NCBI RefSeq assembly: GCF_000090795.2
Contig: NW_003546264.1
Span: forward strand, 140,191-204,190
Source of the DNA: Amphimedon queenslandica
Lineage: Eukaryota; Porifera; Demospongiae; Haplosclerida; Niphatidae
Direction of reading: 5' to 3'
DNA: 64,000 nucleotides
Position 1 is the first letter of the stretch, and each line of letters opens with the position of its first letter. The notes beneath the pieces were generated by a model. That model ran no database searches, had not been told where the DNA came from, and saw only the letters and a list, made by a program, of their open reading frames with translations. The translations under genes were made by a program, and so were the position numbers. Positions 9,793 through 38,758 of the stretch are shown piece after piece.

Positions 9793-12761
9793 GATAAGGA
9801 CAGGTTATTCTACCATAGCAAGTCGTGCCAATATTAACAAGTATCATCCAATTGTTGGAGTGAAGGTTAGAGGTCTATCAGTTGATGAGCTAATGACTAT
9901 TGAAGAAGTGGTCAAGAAAGCATCGCTCATTGAAGAAATGAACGAAATGAGAATATCGTAAGTAATAATAATTATTATATAAAATTGATTGTTTTTTCTT
10001 CAGTTCCTTGTTGTCAGATCATGATAAGTTGAAGGAGCAGTGTATAGGTGACGGAGAGTACAGCTGTCTTTTGTGTGGTTACGATTTCACGCAACAAAAT
10101 GCTGAAAAATCAAATCTATGCCACATATGTGCAAAGGTAAAGTGGGTGTGACTAACAACCCAATAACCACATCCTTTTCTAATAGATGATATGCAGGGAG
10201 TGTCGCTATGACGACGTGATGTCAAACCATCAAGTGTACCTCTGTCCTGTGTGCTTCTCTCATAAAGAGGTGGGCGGAGCTTGTTGCTGTCGTATTTTTA
10301 TGTATTAAATTATAGTTATGGGGGAAGACTGGAGCTTGGATGGTAAACAGTTTACCGAAACAAATTAAGAACAAAGAGAAACTGACGGAATGGATTAGCA
10401 AGGTATTAATAATGATGATGATGATGATAAATCCTTTCTCTCTCTCTTTAGACCTCTGAATTAAAAAGACACAAGTCATGTAAGTTAAAACAATACGCTA
10501 ATGCCACTGCTACTAATTATTATTATTTTCCAACAGCTCTAGACATGAGTGGGATAGAACTGGGAGGAGCAATACGCCAGGATACTTCACAGAACCTTCT
10601 CGAGAGTATCTCAGACACTGAGATACTCAACGAGAACCGATTCAGTTCTTACGACGTCAAGTTCAAAGACGAACCTAGCTCCAATAATCGCTCAATTCGT
10701 AAAACAAATGTCACCTCCAGCTGGAACACACTGGAGGGACTGCAAGAGGAAGAAAAGATTGGTATTGATGATCTCTTACTAGCGCAACAGTTGAGATCAG
10801 AATCACCTCATCTGAGACTGGAATCAGAGCACCGACGAGCATCAGCTCATGCTAAAGCCACACCTTCCCCACCTAGCTCTCCCAGACGCTCTAAAGCTAT
10901 GATAGGACAGGAACAACGAGCCTCGCTGGTAAAAGCACGTAGGAACGTCCTGTCACGTACCCCCTCACCGCAGGGGTACGCTGCCGAGGGTAACTCTCCT
11001 CCAATGCTGAGACGAGATGGATCTCAAGATGATAGCCCGGGAATGAGGAGGCGTGGCAGTTCTAAAGAGGGGAGTGGCCTCCTCATCGCTGGACTGAGAC
11101 CCAGTCTCACTGTACCTACTAACTCATTTGACAGTGACTCTTCTGTAGAGGTTAATAAAGAATTGCAACTGATACACCAAATGGGGAGCACGACTGATGA
11201 AGAAATGCCATACATTATGATATCCAGTGATGCAGACCTGCCATTTTATAATAAAGAGGGGAGTTTGCCTAAGCTGAGGAGGAAGAATGCATCTAGAAGG
11301 AGGACAGGGAGTCTTACGACGAGGGGAGAGAAGGAGAAGAAGAAAGAAGAAAAGAAAGAGACTGAGAATGACATGTTCAATCAGGATGGAATGTCTGATC
11401 TCAGCTTTCAGCCTCTGGAGTCAGACTTGAGCTTCAAACCACTGGAGAGTGATCTGAACTTCCGCCAGCCAGCAGCTCAAAACAAAAGTGATGAAAATGA
11501 AGAGAAAGGAGAAGAGAGCAAATTGTCTGAAGACATCACTAAAGCAGCAGCATCTGTAATACCAGCGGCTACTGGAGATCATGAAATGAAAACAGAAAAA
11601 GAAGAAGAGAAGACAAAAATGGAGGAAACACACCAATCACTACCTGAACCTAGTCCTGTCCAGGAGGATATCACTCCACCTGCTAGTGTCCTAACTACTG
11701 ATGATACAACCACACCTCCTACAGTACCCAGTGTTAGCGATACTCTACCTGCTCCAGTTCCTGTTGTTAGCGATACTCCACCTGCTACAGTTCCTGTTGT
11801 TAGCGATACTCCACCTGCTACAGTTGATGATACTTCACCTGCTACAGTTGATGATACTTCACCTGCTCCAGTTCCTATCATTGATGATACTCCACCTGCT
11901 AGTGTCCCCAGTACTGATGATACAGGAACAGCTGCTATAGTTCCACCTGGTGTCGATGATAATACTCCATCACTGAATGAAGACTTGTCAGATTTAAGTT
12001 TCTCCTTCAGGAAATCGGACGATGAAGAAGAAGAAAAATTTAAAATTACAACAAATAAACCGCAAGCGACAGCTGCTCTCTCTCCTACCTCATCGCCTCA
12101 AATTAGCAAATCAGTGACTCCTCCCACTGCTGATTTAGTGACTCAGTCACCAATAAAAACTCTGCCCCCTCAGTCACCGGAAAGAGACACGCCCACACCT
12201 ACAAAATCCCCATCTCCTCATCGAAGGAAACTTGTTGTTAAATCAACTCCAAGTCAAAAGGAATTGGAAACTCCACCCACTTCCTCAGCCTCACCAGAAA
12301 AAACTAAAAATGAAGTAGCAAAAGAAGAGGAAGAATTTGAAAAGAAACTGGAAGAGAAACCATCTTCATCTCTGAGACGTAAAAATGCAACGAGATTATC
12401 ACGATCACCTCGTCGTGATAGCAGTAAAAGCGAGGCCACACCCTCCACAACTCAAGAAGGAGAAATGGGAACACTTGAAAGAAAAAGAGCAAAAGCTCGA
12501 GAAGCTGCCAGACGACTCAGAGAATCAGGACAGTCATCACAATATCGTATGGAGGGAGAAACAACTCCAGCTGTTCCTGATAATGACGGAATGAGCTCTT
12601 TGGAAAGGAAGAGAGCTAAGGCAAAGGAAGCAGCGAAAAGAATGAGAGAAAGTGGAGAGAGTTCTCAGTCCAGGATTGAGAGAGACGCAAAAGGAGAAAT
12701 AATTCAAGAAACTCTTTACAACGTTGAGTACAAGTCCGGATCACGCCCCTCATTGATATAA
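9793..12761 (+). CDS. Rab-effector protein with RabBD/FYVE-type zinc finger (5' end not found)
   Basis: Exons 9793-9957, 10004-10136, 10186-10269, 10315-10402, 10452-10479 and 10537-12761 encode about 907 residues. The N-terminal part is the Rab-binding domain of the rabphilin/Slp/Slac2 group: a helix (LSVDELMTIEEVVKKASLIE), four CxxC pairs (CLLC, CHIC, CREC, CPVC) and the signature WGKTGAWMVNSLPKQ, matching the family's W-x-x-S-GAWF. The 738-residue remainder is one exon, disordered, with Ser/Pro/Glu-rich stretches, a repeated VPVVSDTPPAT block and two similar C-terminal segments (LERKRAKAREAARRLRESG and LERKRAKAKEAAKRMRESG). There is no C2 domain, so it resembles melanophilin/MyRIP more than rabphilin or Slps. 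It probably links a Rab on vesicles to a motor or cytoskeleton. The first coding exon is upstream and unseen. Confidence 0.8.
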
Positions 12762-13046
12762 TAACAATAATAAATAATTAATTAATTAATTAATTAATTA
12801 ATGATTACTGGTACATGTAATGCAGTGACGTTCCTTTTTGAAAAACTGTTTGTTTTTTAAATTAAAATAATCAAATTTTAATCACAGCAACAATTATTTT
12901 GTTGTTAATTTTAATTGCAATAATAATAATAATGAGACAACTCACAAGTATATTCAATTAATTAACGTAAATTTAAATTAAAAACAATCATAATTAATAT
13001 ACAATAAACATCAAAGAAAATAATTTTAATGTTGTATAAATTAATG

Positions 13047-28198
<15,152 letters not shown>

Positions 28199-28506
28199 CA
28201 CTGGAGAGAGTGTGAGTTAACTAAAAGAGAGAGGAGCAGTAGCTAGGGAGGACCTGCTTTGCGATAGGCAGCCTTTTCCTTCTCTTCTGCAGATTCACCT
28301 TAATAGATAAAATGGCTGCAGTCACGTGACAAACCTAGCCACGCCCTCTACTATAAATTAAAGGCTAATAATTTTTACGGATAGGCCGTTAAATTTTAAA
28401 TATAAGGGGCGGGGCTAAAGCTTAATTATCATAGAAAAAATTAATAATAATAATAATAATAATAAAGGAACATAATTTATTAATAAGAAATGAGAGAGTA
28501 CATGAG
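28199..28506. other. USP32-SPT6 spacer (308 bp)
   Basis: Upstream region of USP32 and 3' region of SPT6, both read on the minus strand. It contains (TAA)n near 28441-28465. No gene and no clear core promoter motif recognised. Confidence 0.5.
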
Positions 28507-29023
28507 CTACATTACAGGTGTCTTGTCCCACTGACCAGGGGTGTAAGGGGTCGCCCCCCTGACAGACGAGGGGATACCCCTAAAAGAGGGCGTGGCACTA
28601 CTGACGCTAGGAGTGGGCGTGTGCCTTATAACGGGTGCGGCTCTAAAGTTCTCCTTGAACCAATTGATGAGACTATTAACACTTCGGAACAGCTGCCCTC
28701 TGTACCAGTATCCCTCCGGTTTTATACCAACGTATTCAAACTTTGCTCTAGTTGACGGCTGGTATGATAGTATAAACTTGCCGGGGTGCTCCCTGGAGGC
28801 GCTCAGGAAATAAGGTATCTTCTTAGGGTGCTTGGTCTTCTCGTCTTTGAGGAGTTTCTCAAGGATCCTCTTGTCTCCGCCATTAGCTTCATTGTAATAC
28901 TTGTAAGTCAATATGTCTCGGACGTTACCAGCTAATGGCTGAACATATCTGGCCAGTATTTCATCCAAATCTTCATATTCCTTCAAAATAGAAAAACTAC
29001 ATAAAAAATTGTATCTAAATCTA

Positions 29024-29093
<70 letters not shown>

Positions 29094-30912
29094 TATTACT
29101 TCGTTTCCAATTAAAAGTGACTTCCCTATGCTAAACTGGTTTGGTTTTCCCTCCTCTTTGATGTTAACGTGTTGTATGATGGAGTCCGTAACCTTCCAGG
29201 TTAGAGTTAACTGATCAACACCCTGAGAGAGAGAGGGGGGGGAGAGAGAGAGGGGGGGGAGAGAGAGTTACCATACACTGTACATGTACAGTTCATTTTA
29301 CTTGACTGCTCGGTCTAAATATGGCTTCTCCTTGCTCCATGTTCATCAGCAACTTCTGAGCCTCCAAAAATGACACATTTTTAAACGAAGGATGAACGAT
29401 AACCCTCTTCAAGTACCCTAACAAAAAACAATTATTTATATATTATTTATTTCTTAATAAATCACTAACTATCTTTTGGTTTCTGTTGAGTGGCAGCCCG
29501 GTCTTTCTTACTATCAGCTTCAGCTGCTTCATAATCAAAATAGATATCCCTCGTTATGCTAGAGTGGGTGTGGCTTAATAAATACTAATTAGAGTGGGCG
29601 GTACCTAAATTTCCCTGCCTTGTCGATGAGGTCTGAGCTACGGCAAGTCAAATCAACTGAAAACTTCTCAATATTAACTGATAATATACGACAGTGTATG
29701 GTCATACCAGGCTAATAACTATTGATAACTATTAATAACTATTAATATAACCAGTACCTTGACCCTGTCCTCAGGATTATGTACCAAACTGTCGCTGATG
29801 TTCTTGATAGCAATAAACCCGTTTAACCCGTTTTCTAATCTCGTTCTTACTCCGACTGGCTGACCAGGACACTCGTGGCTGTCAACATGAGACCACACCT
29901 ACCAATTAACATTTATAAATGATTATTTTAAAATTTTCAAGTATGAAAAGAATGTGACAAACTTTGTACATGTACTGACAGACTCACTCTGCTGACGTCA
30001 GCAAAATCAGACGCTAAACAGAAGGGGCACTGCCAATAGCCGGTCTGGTCTCTTATTGGATTAGCTTGTGTCAGTGCCTCTTGATTGGGACGTCTCCTGG
30101 CTATCCCAACCACAGTGCAGGTGATCAGCTTACCCTCGTGAATAGTATCATGAGTCTCACCTGAGGGAGTGTAATTAATAATAATAATATTAATTACATT
30201 AATATTTCGTGAGAATGGAACTAATGGTAAATTACCAGTTAATAAAGTGAATCTTTCATCTGCAGACATTTTACCAAACATTTGTCTATTGTCTCTGAAA
30301 GGAGCAAACAACTCGTCACGAATATCATACAATGTCAGTCCCTTATCACCATACTCCTGTAAGAATAATAAAATTATTATTTATTATTATTATTATTATT
30401 AATTGTTGGTTCACTTGTCTGCGTAGCTCATCAGCGAAGGCGTCCAAATCAAGGTCCTTTAGTTTCTCAGGTGTGTCCATCACGTCCTCAACAGCTGCAC
30501 TGGGATTGGACTCATCACCCACCTATGAATATCATTATAATCAACCAATATAAATGAATATCATTACAATATCAATGAATAATTAATGAAGTACCTCGTC
30601 ATAATACTCAAGAGCATCGAAGGCCATTTTTCTTGCCCACTCGTAGGTCTCAGGATGAACTCTAGTGCTGTCAAGGACCTCCACGTACGCAGAATCACTA
30701 ATTAATGTAATGAATAATTAATAATCAATGAATATTAATGAGTACCTGACAGTGAAGGTAGACGGCAGTACTTTAATGAATCCAGCACAGTTGATGAATA
30801 CCTGAGGACCAATGGAACACTGGGTAACAATCTGAGACCTGTTCTGGAGCTGTATGTTCTCCTGACGTAACAGCTGCAACAAACAATAATAATAATAATG
30901 ATAATAATAATG

Positions 30913-30978
<66 letters not shown>

Positions 30979-31550
30979 TTAATGATGATATTAATCACTT
31001 TAAGGAGCCCAGTTGATTTCCTCGGTCCAAAACCAGCCACATAGGGTAGCATGTGCTCAGCATGTGAGTGCTCAATACAGAAGTTAATATCAACACCAAT
31101 TGAGTTAACTTTATTAACTAGCTCCACCTCCAGTCCTTTCTTCAGGTCCTCGACTGATAAAGACCTCTAGAGGGAGAGAATCAACAGACCCCTCCCACTG
31201 CCCCTCCCCTTGTACCTGGAGTGGGTGGAGTATCAATGATAGATATTCTTCATCGTGTGAGGACAAAAGTGACGTGAACTCGTACAAGGGTTCCTGTACA
31301 CGTCGACCCAAAGAAATGGCACACAATAATAACTGGGGGTAGCTGGGAAACTCCTCCTACGTAATTAATAAATAATAAAATTAACTAATTAATTATTCAT
31401 TACTTTAGCTCTGTTGGATTTTGAGTATATTTCTGATATATTCGGATCCATTAGTTCAATAGTGGGCGGGGCTACACCATCAGCTTCAACTAGACACGTC
31501 TTTAATTCATCAATGACACTTAGAGCTTGCCTTTAAATATAAATAATAAC

Positions 31551-31620
<70 letters not shown>

Positions 31621-33218
31621 TTAATAAACGCAGTACCTTGATGAAGCAGCTACTACAACAACATCAGGTTTTCTCTTTTCCATCGTCTGCCGTAACTTCC
31701 TAGTCTCCTCCTCCTAAAACAATAAAGAGAAAGAGAGAGAAGACAACACGTACATGTACAGTAAAGTCCATTTCTAATGATCCACCATTATTATACTGTA
31801 CAAGTACCTTCTGCTCCTTCTCCACTTCACTGTTAACGTTAACTCTTTTATGAATGTAAGCTAGTCTCAGGTAATCCAGTACCTCGCCGTTACCGTTTAA
31901 AAAACAAGCAAAACTAGGGACACTCCTGGAAACGAGGGATTATTACAATAATAATGCATTAATGGTGTCTCCTACCAGTCGTCAGAGTAAGCCACGGCCA
32001 TTACCCTGTGACTGGTCTCAGACTCGTTGATGACTTCATCCTCATCTCTTGAGGTGAGGGAGTTACCCACGTCCAACCAGTTCCTGAACTTCAACACGCA
32101 GCACTGGTGTGCATTAAATAGAATAAGTGATGTGCATTAATTGGAATACCTGTAGTACGTGTTCCTTAGCTTCCGCTAACAGTTTAGCTCTCAACTCTTT
32201 CTCCATTTGAGGATAGAGCACCTTCATCAGACACTGGGCCACCGACTGGGCACGCTGGGCATTCCATTTCTCTACCAGCAAACTGAACTCATCCTAGAGG
32301 GGGAGGAGGAGGGGGGAGAGGGAGAGGAAGGAGGTAGTAGCTGGTAATTGTGAAAGATGGTGATTCAACTGATAGACTGTTCATTTGCTGAGAAAAATCC
32401 CACCATTTTGAACTATTGGGCCTAAATCCATCAAATTAAAACTTGCCAATAATTAAGCATTTAGCCAAAATCTCTCGGCAACCGTACATGTACATGTACA
32501 ACGTTCCTTACTCTATAAAACAGGATTCTTATTTCTTCAAGGAATGTCGACGACTGACCTCTACAGAACCTAATTAAATATTCATAGACTAATTAATATT
32601 CATTACCTCTTATCGTAAGATGATTGCTCAATGTCTATTGATATCTTAACATTAATTAATCCATCAGTCTCCGCTTGATGGAGCCTCAGAAACTCATCTC
32701 CTTTAATCTCACGGACCGGTTTATTCTTAATATACTTATAAGAGAATATTGAATGAGATTCATCTATCTCCTATTAATTAATTAATATTAATTAATAAAT
32801 TAATGATGATGAATATTAATTACTTTTCTTCCTTTTTTGGTAGGTGATACATTAATGACTGCCCTAGTCTGATAGACTTGTCTCAGTGCTTGTCGTACCA
32901 GAGGTTCTGAGGCGAGTTGCATAGCAACCATGTGACATGCCCCCTGCAACACAGCTCTGACGTTAACAAACAAACTAAGAGAGAGAGAGAGAGAAAGAAA
33001 GGAGCCATTTTAATAGTAGGTACAGTATAATGACTTACCCTGATGTTTGTATAAATTCCTGAGCTGCTTCTTCTGGTTCATAAGGATGCTGCTCTGTCTC
33101 GTGTCTTTGGTAGTTGTCTCTCAAGTTCTCTCCGAATTGCTCCGGAGTTAGACCAAACTTTGAAGCCAGAGCACCCAAACCAGCCTCTTGACATAAAGAA
33201 TAATAGTCCTTCCTAAAA

Positions 33219-33277
<59 letters not shown>

Positions 33278-36107
33278 ATAGATCAATAAATATGTGTAGA
33301 TTAATAAAATCAATTGTTGTCAGATCTCACTTCTTAGATTGTTTCACAGTGGTCTTTAGCACATCATCATTATCAGTATCAGCAGTAGACTCTCTCTTAT
33401 TCTTCATTGCTATCAGGTCACGCCCATAATACAACATGAAGTGGGCGTAAACATCTGACAGCTCTTCTTCTGTCTGTACTGCATCCAACCTAATTAATAT
33501 TCATTAACTCATTAATTATTCATATTGCTATACATTTTCTTAAAATGGCCGTAACTTGAAAAATTGAAGTCAGAATCACCTCAAACTTTCTACACAGCAT
33601 AAGTACATCAATATGTATCAGAAAATGTAATAAAAATTGGGGGTGATTTCGGAGCCATTTTTTGGAAAAAACCATGGACTATAGCCTTGGGTATTTTTCA
33701 GATTTTTAACACTTTCTTAAAATGGCCGTAACTTGAAAAATTGAAGTCGGAATCACCTCAAACTTTCTACACAGCATAAGTACATCAATATGCATCAGAA
33801 AATGTAATAAAAATTGGGGGTGATTTCGGAGCCATTTTTTTTGAAAAAACCATTTTCAGATTTTTAACACTTTCTTAAAATGGCTGTAACTTGAAAAATT
33901 GAAGTCGGAATCACCTCAAACTTTCTACACAGCATAAGTACATCAATATGTATCAGAAAATTTAATAAAAATTGGGGGTGATTTTGGAGCCATTTTTTGG
34001 AAAAAACTATGGACTATAGCCTTGGGTATTTTTCAGATTTTTAGCGTTTTCTTTAAATGGCCGTAACTTGAAAAATTGAAGTCGGAATCACCTCAAACTT
34101 TCTACACAGCATAAGTACATCAATATGCATCAGAAAATGTAATAAAAATTGGGGGTAATTTCGGAGCCATTTTTTGGAAAAAACCATGGGCTATAGCCTT
34201 GGGTATTTTTCAGAAATTGGCTCATTTTAAAGAACACGTATAACTCAAAACCCTGAGGTCCATTACCTAAGTATATCGTCAGTGTCAAGTGTCCGATAGT
34301 CTTCATTCAGAGCTCTCTCGGGCTCCTCCTTCACTTTGTTAAACTGCCAGTCCTGGATCCTCTTGAACAACTTCTTTAAATCTTTCTTTCTCTGTTGCAG
34401 CTGCATCCACTATAACAACAAAACATCAACAATAACAACAACAACAACAATAACAATAATAATAACAATACCTTCTCGTCCCAGTAATAAATCTTCCACA
34501 AGTCCTCCATGTTCAGTTCAGGCTCTACGTATTCTCTACGATATGTTCCAATAAAAGGAACTTCAAAGAAATAATTTCGCATAAAGTTCAAAGCTTCCTT
34601 TATTTTAGGAATGGCTGAGGGTGATTTGGCATTAGACACGGCACCTGCTCTCTGTTGCTGTGTGTGCTGGGAGTAAGGCTGGTTGGAGACAGGAGGGGAG
34701 CAGAACGCTTGATGGTAGACCCAGTCTGACTCCAGCTGCAACTCTCCCTCGTCACTGCTACGAACTGGTATAGCTCTAGTCTAAATATAGTAACAGAAAT
34801 ATTGAGTAAAATTTTTTATCATGGCCTCAAACCCGCCAAAATAAAACTAATTCAAAACCTCTTACTTGGTATCGTTCTGGTACGTCAGTTATTCGTATTA
34901 TCTTGTCCTGGTCAGTTAGGTGGCTTCTCTCCAGCTCACTCGGCTCATAAACGTCATAGATACTCCTGTTCTTTGATTTCTTCTTTCTCTTTTTAACTCT
35001 CACACCCACTTCACCATCCATCTATAAAAAATAATAATAAATTGTCAATTTAGTTTTTTAAAAATATATTTGTACATGTTAAATAAAGTGACACAATCAG
35101 ATCATTTGAACTACAGCTGGTACTTACTTCATCATCATCGTCTTCTCTCTCCTCCTCCTCTCCTACCTCCTCCTCCTCTCCCTCCTCGTCTGATCCCAGT
35201 CCAAAATCCGACGGTTTAAAATCGACGCCAAATATCTCCTGGGCCTCTAGTAGTGCTCTTTAATTAGAATAAGACGATTATTAAATACTGGTTAATTAAT
35301 TAACTTACGGTTCTGAAAATAAATCAGTTTTCTTGTAGCCGACTGGTCTCCCATCATCCCCAACAATGAAATCACCTGTTTACATAATATACTGGAATAT
35401 ACTGAGATATACTACATACCAAATTCATCATCATCTTCCTCTTCAACCCTACTGGCACCCTTTTGCCGAGACTAATAACCATTAATAACTATTAATAACT
35501 ATTAATAACTAGCTACCTGATTTGAATCAAATGATTGATCTAGAGCCAATTCTTCCTCGTTATCTGATGGACCTGGCTCCACACCCTCGTCATTGACCAC
35601 GCCCTCTTCTTCATCGTCACTATCAAACATTTGTACACGTTTGAATTTCTAAAATAAATAAATAAATAAATAAATAAATAAAATAACACCACACCTTGTG
35701 TACACTGATTCCTGTGTTTTCTAAAATGACGTCATAATCTTCATCATCTAATTGGTCGTCAATACCTAATTAATTAATAAATCAATTAATAAATTAATAT
35801 TAATTATTATTATTACTTCTCTTCCGACGTTTCTTCCTCTCCCTCCCCTCGTCCCCCTCCCCCTCCTCCTCCTCTACCACATTATCATCAATCAAGTCTT
35901 CAAGATCTTGCCCTATTACATTCACATGGACACATGTTTAATACATTCACATGATGTTATTAACGTACCATCATCATCATCTTCTTCTTCCTCCGAGTCT
36001 TCACTACTGAGGAGGCCTCCTCTCCTTCCTTTCCCGCCTTCCTCTTCCTCTTCGGCTTCAGATTCTTCGGCTTCATCGTCAAAGAATCCCTCCTTGTCAT
36101 CCGCCAT
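28507..36107 (-). CDS. SUPT6H: Transcription elongation factor SPT6
   Basis: Histone chaperone that travels with RNA polymerase II. 33 exons: 35969-36107, 35817-35912, 35695-35765, 35517-35648, 35420-35471, 35309-35375, 35128-35257, 34866-35021, 34472-34781, 34267-34409, 33331-33489, 33039-33212, 32824-32974, 32607-32770, 32512-32560, 32150-32293, 31976-32103, 31808-31925, 31636-31713, 31404-31530, 31216-31356, 30998-31166, 30746-30873, 30595-30697, 30415-30522, 30236-30357, 29988-30160, 29758-29898, 29605-29677, 29470-29558, 29302-29417, 29100-29222, 28507-28980. The sum of 4,548 nt gives 1,515 residues (human about 1,726). The acidic N-terminus ([20 protein letters not shown]) is followed by the helical core ([20 protein letters not shown]), a YqgF-like part, an S1 domain near residues 1180-1225 ([17 protein letters not shown]) and the tandem SH2 ([29 protein letters not shown]). 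The C-terminal tail is short but keeps [10 protein letters not shown]. Divergent from PIGT by 66 bp. Confidence 0.96.
29023..29094 (+). repeat. (TTA)n microsatellite in an SPT6 intron
   Basis: About 24 uninterrupted TTA units. Similar long (TTA/TAA)n tracts lie in SPT6 introns at about 30884-30976 and 31544-31617, in SLMAP introns (42847-42889, 43663-43742) and after SLMAP (45270-45362). Confidence 0.95.
33530..34225 (-). repeat. Tandem satellite type B, 4 units of ~177 bp (SPT6 intron)
   Basis: AATGGCCGTAACTTGAAAAA recurs at 33544, 33721, 33879 (unit shortened by 19 bp) and 34056. It is in reverse orientation relative to the arrays at 55010 and 59062. Contained in the intron 33490-34266. 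Confidence 0.92.
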
Positions 36108-36173
36108 TTTATTTAGACCACACCTACCTAGTTAATTGTTTGGTATTTTTAACCCCTTAGTCACTGGGTTTTT
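36108..36173. promoter_or_regulatory. Bidirectional promoter, SPT6 / PIGT (66 bp between start codons)
   Basis: The two ATG codons face away from each other with 66 bp between them. Both 5' UTRs and the core promoters must share or overlap this stretch unless transcription starts inside the partner gene. No TATA box was seen. Confidence 0.75.
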
Positions 36174-38599
36174 ATGATGAAAACCCAACTGGAAACCTCT
36201 TTTATAATCATATTAATCATATTATTATTTAATTCTTCAGTAGGTACCAATCAGGACTATAAGGAATCGTTGTTGCTAAAGTTATTGCCTGATGGTAAAG
36301 TATTGGCACATTTTGATCACGTGATCACATGGAATCACATCTCACCTTTAGATATGACAGCATTCTCAAATGGTTAGATATAATAATTAAATTTTAAATA
36401 TTAATTATAATAAAAATACGATACAATTAATTACTGATTGTTGTAGATTTTGGAATTAATTTTGAAATATTATTATTTTATTATAGTCAGACATTACGGT
36501 ATTTTCCCAAGGCCAGTCTCAGAGATGATTTCCCTGTACAACGTAGAGGAGCTTTATTTATCATTGACCCGTGGGAAATGGAAGGATCGATTGTGGGGCT
36601 ATCCTCCTATTGATTCACCTCCAGGGGCGGAGCTATGGGCGTGGTTCCTACCTCAAGCTAGCGAGTTAGTAATACTATATAGCGGCCATAAATTAATAAT
36701 CAATTATTAGTGTAGACGAGGATTGGAGGGGACTGTTGCATGCTCTTTCGGGTTTACTTTGTTCCTCTTTTGATGCCATCGACTCAACAACCACTTTCAT
36801 ACCAAAAACTTCTTTTAAACCTACCGGAGCTTTTATTGGTATATTTATTTATTTATTTATTTATTCATTTATTTAACGCAATTGTTTTATTTTTAGGTAA
36901 TATTTCCTCCAGTCGTTTAAGATATACTGCGTTGCCACGGGAGCCAGTCTGTACTGAAAATTTGACCCCCTGGAGCAAACTACTGCCCTGTGGACAGAAG
37001 GTGTGGCTAGTTATTAATGGTTATTAATAGTTATTGATGTTAATAGGTTGGACTTGGTAGTCTCTATTACGCACTGAAACTGTACGATACTAACTATCAC
37101 TCGATTTCATTAAAGATAGTACCCTCATGTCAAGTAAGTACATCTATTATCTACTTTTCGTTTTTTTTTTTTTTGCAAAATTTTGTTCGAGACCATGTAC
37201 TATAGTACAGGGACTTTTGCCTGATTTTTATGTAATTTAATAATCCAATCCACTGACAAGAAGCTACTTCATTGTACATGTTGTATTCCATAGGATGATA
37301 GCTGTAGTTCAGTTGGTACTGCTGTGACCCTCTCTCTCTCTGTGGTCTTTAAACTACCGTCAGGAAAGACTTGGTCTCTTTCTTCATTGTTTGGCAGACA
37401 TATTGAAAAGAAGTGCCCTTTATCTTCTTCATCTTTCATTTATTTTGATAAATATTTGCACAAAGACATCAACTTATACCCAGAACCACATTTCATTGAA
37501 AATAAACAATTTTTATCTTCTAATGTTGAACTCTCAGTCTACGAATTAAACAATTTAAAAAGTAACCAATTCATTTATCGTTAGTTTATTTTAATTATTT
37601 TTTAGGTGACATTAAAGTCTCGTTAAAAAATAAGAATTATAGTCAAGGTGATTATCAATTATTCATTCATTATTATTATTATTATATTATAGTTATGCCA
37701 CACCCTCCCTCTCCACTCTCAATTCAAAGATACTTAACAGGTATTATTGGGTGGGTGGGGTTAATTTGAAATTGCCACACCCATTAATTATATTTATTAG
37801 GCTCCGGTCATGGCAGGGGAGGTATTGTTACTATAATTAGTAACAATGATGATGAGTCATTGAAAGTCTCATTCCTGGACATGGTCCCTTGGTTCTTCAG
37901 AATACTGTACCACACGCTAACCTGTGAATTAACGATTAATAATAATAATAATAATAAGATCAATTGTGAAGAAACTAATAACACAAGTAACATTACAAAC
38001 AATTTGATTCTAATTTTATCTCTTTCTTAGTTTTATTTAAAGAGTTTTCTCCTGCAAAGGATAGAGTCCTTCCTTACAAAATGGAGTACATATTTTTCAT
38101 TCCGCCTCATTCAAGCATTAGTTTGTACGTTGAGTTCTTAAGAGGTTTCTTAAAATGGAATGAGTATCCTCCGGACGCTAGTCTTGGGTTTTTTATCAAG
38201 TAAGTGTTGTTAATTGAATGGGTGTGGCTTATTCTTTACTAGTTCAGCAGTTCTAACGTCAAATGTTTATAAATGTGCAAACTGCACTGTATCAACAATG
38301 GAAAACAGGTAATTATTATTATTATTATTTATTATTTATTATTTAATTTTTTGTGTAGGAGTTCTTTTCTATTAAGGATACATTCAGATCCATTATTAGT
38401 ATCCCTTCCTATCCCTGATTTCAGTATGCCTTACAATGTGATATGTTTTGTCAGTACTGTCATTGCCATTGGCTTTGGGTCTCTATTCAATTTAACGACA
38501 CGAGAACTGCTACCAGTCAATGAGGAGGAGGAAGAGAAGAAAGGAGTGCTTGTTAGAATAATAAATAAATTAAAACAATTGTTTCTGCGTAAAGATTAA
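36174..38599 (+). CDS. PIGT: GPI transamidase subunit PIG-T
   Basis: Subunit of the ER complex that attaches GPI anchors to proteins. Exons 36174-36372, 36487-36664, 36711-36838, 36897-37000, 37047-37133, 37294-37561, 37606-37647, 37693-37740, 37801-37986, 38031-38199, 38243-38308, 38359-38599 sum to 1,716 nt = 571 residues (human 578). It has a signal peptide ([17 protein letters not shown]), family motifs [77 protein letters not shown] and a C-terminal membrane helix ([17 protein letters not shown]) followed by a basic cytosolic end. The ATG pair at 36174/36177 leaves the exact start open. Confidence 0.95.
37174..37235 (-). repeat. Satellite type A fragment (PIGT intron)
   Basis: GAGACCATGTACTATAGTACAG and GGACTTTTGCCTGATTTTTATG mark a piece of one type A unit in reverse orientation. 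It lies within the intron 37134-37293, after a poly-T tract. Confidence 0.8.
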
Positions 38600-38758
38600 T
38601 TTTTTGTAAATAATCCATTGCACTCAGCACTCAGTACATTGAAATTTGAAAATTGCGCAGTAGCTAGTAGGTAGGTGTGTCCTTAGTTGGGTGTGGTCAA
38701 GAAATAGGCAAGGTTTTCAACTTTTTTGTCGAAGCCTGTGTTTTCTTTGCTTTTAAAG

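Noticed and set aside
9734-9961. ATG at 9734 as the start of the Rab effector
   Set aside because: It lies inside a satellite unit and would add a run of isoleucines. A splice acceptor (ATAG) precedes the first family-like sequence at 9793, so the true first exon is upstream.
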